Source of the DNA: Desulfobulbaceae bacterium
GTDB lineage: Bacteria > Desulfobacterota > Desulfobulbia > Desulfobulbales > Desulfobulbaceae
Reading direction: 5' to 3'
Length of the DNA: 9,092 nucleotides
Assembly (NCBI GenBank): GCA_026986885.1
Contig: JALSNT010000471.1
Span: 1-9,092, forward strand
Positions 6,787 to 9,092 of this stretch are shown piece by piece; positions within the stretch are counted from its first letter, which is position 1, and each line of letters starts with the position of its first letter. The notes below the pieces were generated by a model that saw only the letters and a program-made list of their open reading frames with translations, was not told the DNA's origin and ran no database searches. The position numbers were made by a program, and so were the translations under genes.

Positions 6787-7323
6787 ATGTGCCCGATGAA
6801 ACACTGTGCCGGAACCCACCCTTCCGAACCGACTGTGGCTGTTTATCCAGGCACATTCGACCCGATCACCAATGGACACCTGGACATCGTTGAGCGGGCG
6901 CTGCACCTCTTTGACAGGGTTATCATTGCCGTGGCAATCAATGTCGGCAAAAAACCGTTGTTCCCTCTTGAGGAACGCATGCGGTTGATCAAAGACTGCT
7001 TCGGCCCTGATGACGACAGAGTGGGTATTGACGCCACGGACGGTCTTATTGTCGATTATGCCGAACAACAAGGCGCATGTGCTATTGTTCGCGGCCTGCG
7101 GGCGGTTTCCGACTTTGATTATGAATTTCAGCTGGCTCTGATGAACAGAAAACTCGCCCGCAAGGTGGACACGGTTTTTCTCATGACCGGTTTTCGCTGG
7201 ATATACATCAGTTCAAGCATCATCAAAGACGCGGCAAAGCATAACGGTGATGTCAGCGGTTTAGTGCCGGTTCATGTACAACAGGCTCTCTATGATATAT
7301 ACCATGCGGAACAAAGAGGCTGA
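6787..7323 (+). CDS. coaD: Phosphopantetheine adenylyltransferase
   Basis: 178 residues. It transfers AMP from ATP to 4'-phosphopantetheine, the penultimate step of coenzyme A synthesis, in the cytoplasm. The nucleotidyltransferase core begins AVYPGTFDPITNGHLD with the TNGH motif at 28-31. It continues with RGLRAVSDFDYEFQLALMNRKLA (from residue 102) and ISSSIIKD (141-148), the counterpart of the ISST motif. Most homologues are about 160 residues and start just before the AVYPGTFD stretch, so the first 12-15 residues here are either an extension or a start artefact. ATG 6796 is an alternative, and neither start has a clear ribosome binding site. Translation may be coupled to rsmD 7 bases upstream. 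The 3' end overlaps the Rieske gene. Confidence 0.95.
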   Translation: MCPMKHCAGTHPSEPTVAVYPGTFDPITNGHLDIVERALHLFDRVIIAVAINVGKKPLFPLEERMRLIKDCFGPDDDRVGIDATDGLIVDYAEQQGACAIVRGLRAVSDFDYEFQLALMNRKLARKVDTVFLMTGFRWIYISSSIIKDAAKHNGDVSGLVPVHVQQALYDIYHAEQRG

Positions 7324-7747
7324 ATCCCCGGTCAAGCAGGAACGACGCCGCTTTCTTGCCCGCTGCCTGAAGTGGGCCGGCGGGATTGTCGTCTTTTCTC
7401 TTGTGTATCCCTTGTTTCGTTTTCTGGGTTATACCATAAAGCCAAAACCTCGTTATATTTCCGTTCCCGCCCCTTTACCGCTCTCCGGTTATCATGCGGA
7501 ACGCGATTTCATCCTTTTTGGCGGACCAAAGGCTCCCTTTGCCGTTTCCCGTACCTGCACCCACCTGGGATGTCGTGTCAGTTACCTGGAGGACCGACAG
7601 ATCATTGAATGTCCCTGCCATCAAAGTCGATTTACTCCACAGGGCAATGTACTGAACGGGCCGGCCAAACAAAATCTGCGCTCTCTTGCCGTCGAGATAC
7701 ATAGAAATGACGACGGCAGTATTAAAAACTACGTCATTACCCTGTAA
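7304..7747 (+). CDS. Rieske [2Fe-2S] protein of a bc-type quinol oxidoreductase
   Basis: 147 residues. It should accept an electron from menaquinol at the Qo site of the neighbouring cytochrome b and pass it to a cytochrome c. Cluster ligands are Cys85 and His87 in CTHLGC, and Cys103 and His106 in CPCHQSRF; Cys90 and Cys105 can form the stabilising disulfide of high-potential Rieske proteins. The second box has Gln where Gly is usual (CPCHGS). The N-terminus shows RRRFL (14-18), a probable Tat motif, and one membrane anchor (about 24-43), as in uncleaved Rieske subunits whose cluster domain faces the periplasm. ATG 7304 was chosen because it places the Tat motif close to the N-terminus; 7292 and 7274 are in-frame alternatives. 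It overlaps coaD by 20 bases, and its TAA stop shares a base with the cytochrome b start. Confidence 0.92.
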   Translation: MRNKEAESPVKQERRRFLARCLKWAGGIVVFSLVYPLFRFLGYTIKPKPRYISVPAPLPLSGYHAERDFILFGGPKAPFAVSRTCTHLGCRVSYLEDRQIIECPCHQSRFTPQGNVLNGPAKQNLRSLAVEIHRNDDGSIKNYVITL

Positions 7748-8598
7748 TGACCACAGTCAAAGAACAAATCATCCGGGCCCTCACCCATGGCCGCTGGGGC
7801 GGCCGGACCCTTATCTGCCTGTATATCTCCATCCTGTCCGGAGTGGCCCTGGCCCTGCAATACAATCCGGGCGAACCATTCTACTCAACTGCAACCCTGG
7901 AGCTTGTCGTTCCCTATGGCTCTTTCTGGCGTTCCTTACACTATTATTCAAGCCAGGCATTTTTTCTGCTGCTTCTCTGTCATGTAATCGTCATCATCGC
8001 CGAGAAGAAATATTTGGAGACCCGAACTTCCTGGATCCGTCTAACCGCCGGCATTCCCGTTGCCATCCTCCTGCTGTTCACCGGTTATGTGCTGCGGGGC
8101 GATGCCACCGGCCAGGCGGCGGGAGCCATTGCCGAACACATTGCCCTGTCCATCCCCTTTTTAGGGAAACCGCTCAACAATCTCCTCTTTGATATTTCGG
8201 CAAACGGCGTTCAAAAAGTGTATGTCAACCACCTGATCGGCCTCATGGTGCTGGGTTGTATCTGTATCTGGCCACATCTGAAAAAATATACATCTTCTTT
8301 TTTCAGGCACATTCCACTGACCCTGGCAATTTTTACCGGCGCTATCTTTTTCAGTACGCCCATGGAACCGGAGCGGATCGGCCTGACGCATATCGCCGGA
8401 CCCTGGTTCTTTTTAGGTCTGCAAGAGCTGCTGCGTTACATTGCGCCTTTCTGGGCAGGGGTAATGGTTCCCGCGTCACTTATCACCGCTCTTTTTATCC
8501 TGCCGCAAGAAGAAAAAAAACAAAGGCTCACGCTCGCATTTACGGTGCTCTGGCTCATTGTCTATGGTGTGCTGAGCGGGATCAGCTATTGTCGATAG
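7747..8598 (+). CDS. Cytochrome b (b6/subunit IV-like fusion) of a bc-type complex
   Basis: 283 residues and about seven predicted membrane helices: four in a haem-binding half and about three in a short C-terminal half like subunit IV of cytochrome b6f. Haem ligands fall in the expected pairs: His65 and His79 (13 residues between) in helix B, His162 and His177 (14 between, the b6-type spacing) in helix D. The loop GYVLRGDATGQ replaces the common GYxLPW, and IPFLG fits the cd loop. At the Qo site the usual PEWY appears as GPWF within AGPWFFLGLQELLRY, so the catalytic glutamate is absent. The protein is much shorter than separate b6 plus subunit IV (about 375 residues). It begins at TAATG directly after the Rieske gene. 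No cytochrome c subunit follows before the response regulator, so the electron acceptor is unknown. Confidence 0.92.
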   Translation: MTTVKEQIIRALTHGRWGGRTLICLYISILSGVALALQYNPGEPFYSTATLELVVPYGSFWRSLHYYSSQAFFLLLLCHVIVIIAEKKYLETRTSWIRLTAGIPVAILLLFTGYVLRGDATGQAAGAIAEHIALSIPFLGKPLNNLLFDISANGVQKVYVNHLIGLMVLGCICIWPHLKKYTSSFFRHIPLTLAIFTGAIFFSTPMEPERIGLTHIAGPWFFLGLQELLRYIAPFWAGVMVPASLITALFILPQEEKKQRLTLAFTVLWLIVYGVLSGISYCR

Positions 8599-8785
8599 AT
8601 ACCTCGTGTGCGCCTTGCCCCTCATCTCCTGCCGAGGGTAAAACAACTTGCAAGCCCGCTGGTTCCAGAGTATTGTTAAGTATCCGGTTTTATGGTCGGT
8701 TGACAATACGTTATACTAATACCTTCAAGGCGCTGAAAGTCTCTTTTGCAGGATCGGTGAAAATATAACACTGCATTCCTTTACC

Positions 8786-9092
8786 ATGCCAGACAAGCAA
8801 TCTTTCAATATTCTGATCATCGAAGATGATGCCGGCATCGCCGAAATGCTGCGGTTTTTCTTTGTATCCCAGGGAATGAACGCCTCTGTTGCCCAGGATG
8901 GGAACCATGGCCTGGAAATGGTCGCCTCATTACAACCTGATATTATCATCCTGGATATTGTTCTCCCGTATGTGGACGGCCTGACCCTGCTGGAAAGGCT
9001 GCGCCGGGACAACATAACCACTCCGGTAATCCTTCTTACCGAAAAAAACCGGGTTGAAGAAAAACTAAAGGGTTTTGACCTCGGCGCCGATG
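8786..9092 (+). CDS. Response regulator, receiver domain (partial, cut by window end)
   Basis: Only the first 102 residues are present, and the frame is open at the window edge. It is a receiver domain of a two-component system, phosphorylated by a histidine kinase. Visible: the acidic pair Asp14-Asp15 in IIEDDAG, the phospho-acceptor Asp57 in IIILDIVLP, DGLTLLERLR, Thr85 in ILLTEK, and GFDLGAD, which in OmpR/PhoB-type proteins precedes the conserved Lys-Pro. The output domain lies outside the window, so target and class are unknown; the overall look suggests a DNA-binding OmpR-like regulator. There is no strong ribosome binding site before ATG 8786. The 187-bp gap from the cytochrome b gene contains TTGACA (8700-8705) but no convincing -10 box at the right distance, and no T-tailed terminator. 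Confidence 0.9.
   Translation, partial: MPDKQSFNILIIEDDAGIAEMLRFFFVSQGMNASVAQDGNHGLEMVASLQPDIIILDIVLPYVDGLTLLERLRRDNITTPVILLTEKNRVEEKLKGFDLGAD

Noticed and set aside
8619..8638. CCCTC/GAGGG hairpin after cytochrome b as a terminator
   Set aside because: It has a 5-bp stem with a 10-base loop and is followed by TAAAAC rather than a T-run.
8700..8728. Promoter for the response regulator based on TTGACA
   Set aside because: There is no acceptable -10 box 16-18 bases downstream; TATACT at 8712-8717 is far too close.

Overview
The window looks like chromosomal DNA from an anaerobic member of the Desulfobacterota, most likely near the Desulfobulbales. This is an inference from gene content and protein flavour: a tungsten/molybdenum aldehyde:ferredoxin oxidoreductase with its own polyferredoxin, branched-chain amino acid genes, a short-type phosphatidylserine decarboxylase, and a compact Rieske/cytochrome b pair. 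No marker in the window fixes the lineage.

Layout, left to right. (1) 1-303: two copies of a palindrome-rich direct repeat, 88 of 93 bases identical over their long shared segment, each with three hairpins. The array probably continues beyond the left edge. (2) 304-494, minus strand: the remains of a 6-phosphogluconolactonase gene, with a one-base frameshift and cut off exactly where the repeat begins. (3) 491-2667, minus strand: a tightly coupled pair, a four-cluster [4Fe-4S] ferredoxin followed by an AOR-family oxidoreductase (GTGA overlap), running on into the broken pgl (ATGA overlap). (4) 2668-3055: a 388-bp divergent intergenic region holding a strong sigma-70-type promoter for the plus strand and a leader of about 250 nt. 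(5) 3056-5290, plus strand: ilvB and ilvN, the catalytic and regulatory subunits of acetolactate synthase, closed by a clear intrinsic terminator at 5334-5368. (6) 5458-8598, plus strand: psd, rsmD, coaD, a Rieske protein and a cytochrome b. From rsmD onward the genes are nearly contiguous or overlapping, so they are probably co-transcribed. (7) 8786 to the end: the receiver domain of a response regulator, cut by the window edge.

How the genes work together: the ferredoxin and AOR should form one electron-transfer unit that oxidises an unknown aldehyde (or reduces an acid). IlvBN carries out the first common step of valine, leucine and isoleucine synthesis and carries residues associated with valine feedback. 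Psd makes phosphatidylethanolamine, RsmD methylates 16S rRNA and CoaD makes dephospho-CoA. The Rieske and cytochrome b proteins look like the core of a menaquinol-oxidising bc-type complex with an unusual Qo-site motif and no cytochrome c partner in view.

The items most worth a second look are the repeat array with the gene it interrupts, the altered Qo motif, and the long ilvB leader. I did not find a clearly new defence or mobile system here.
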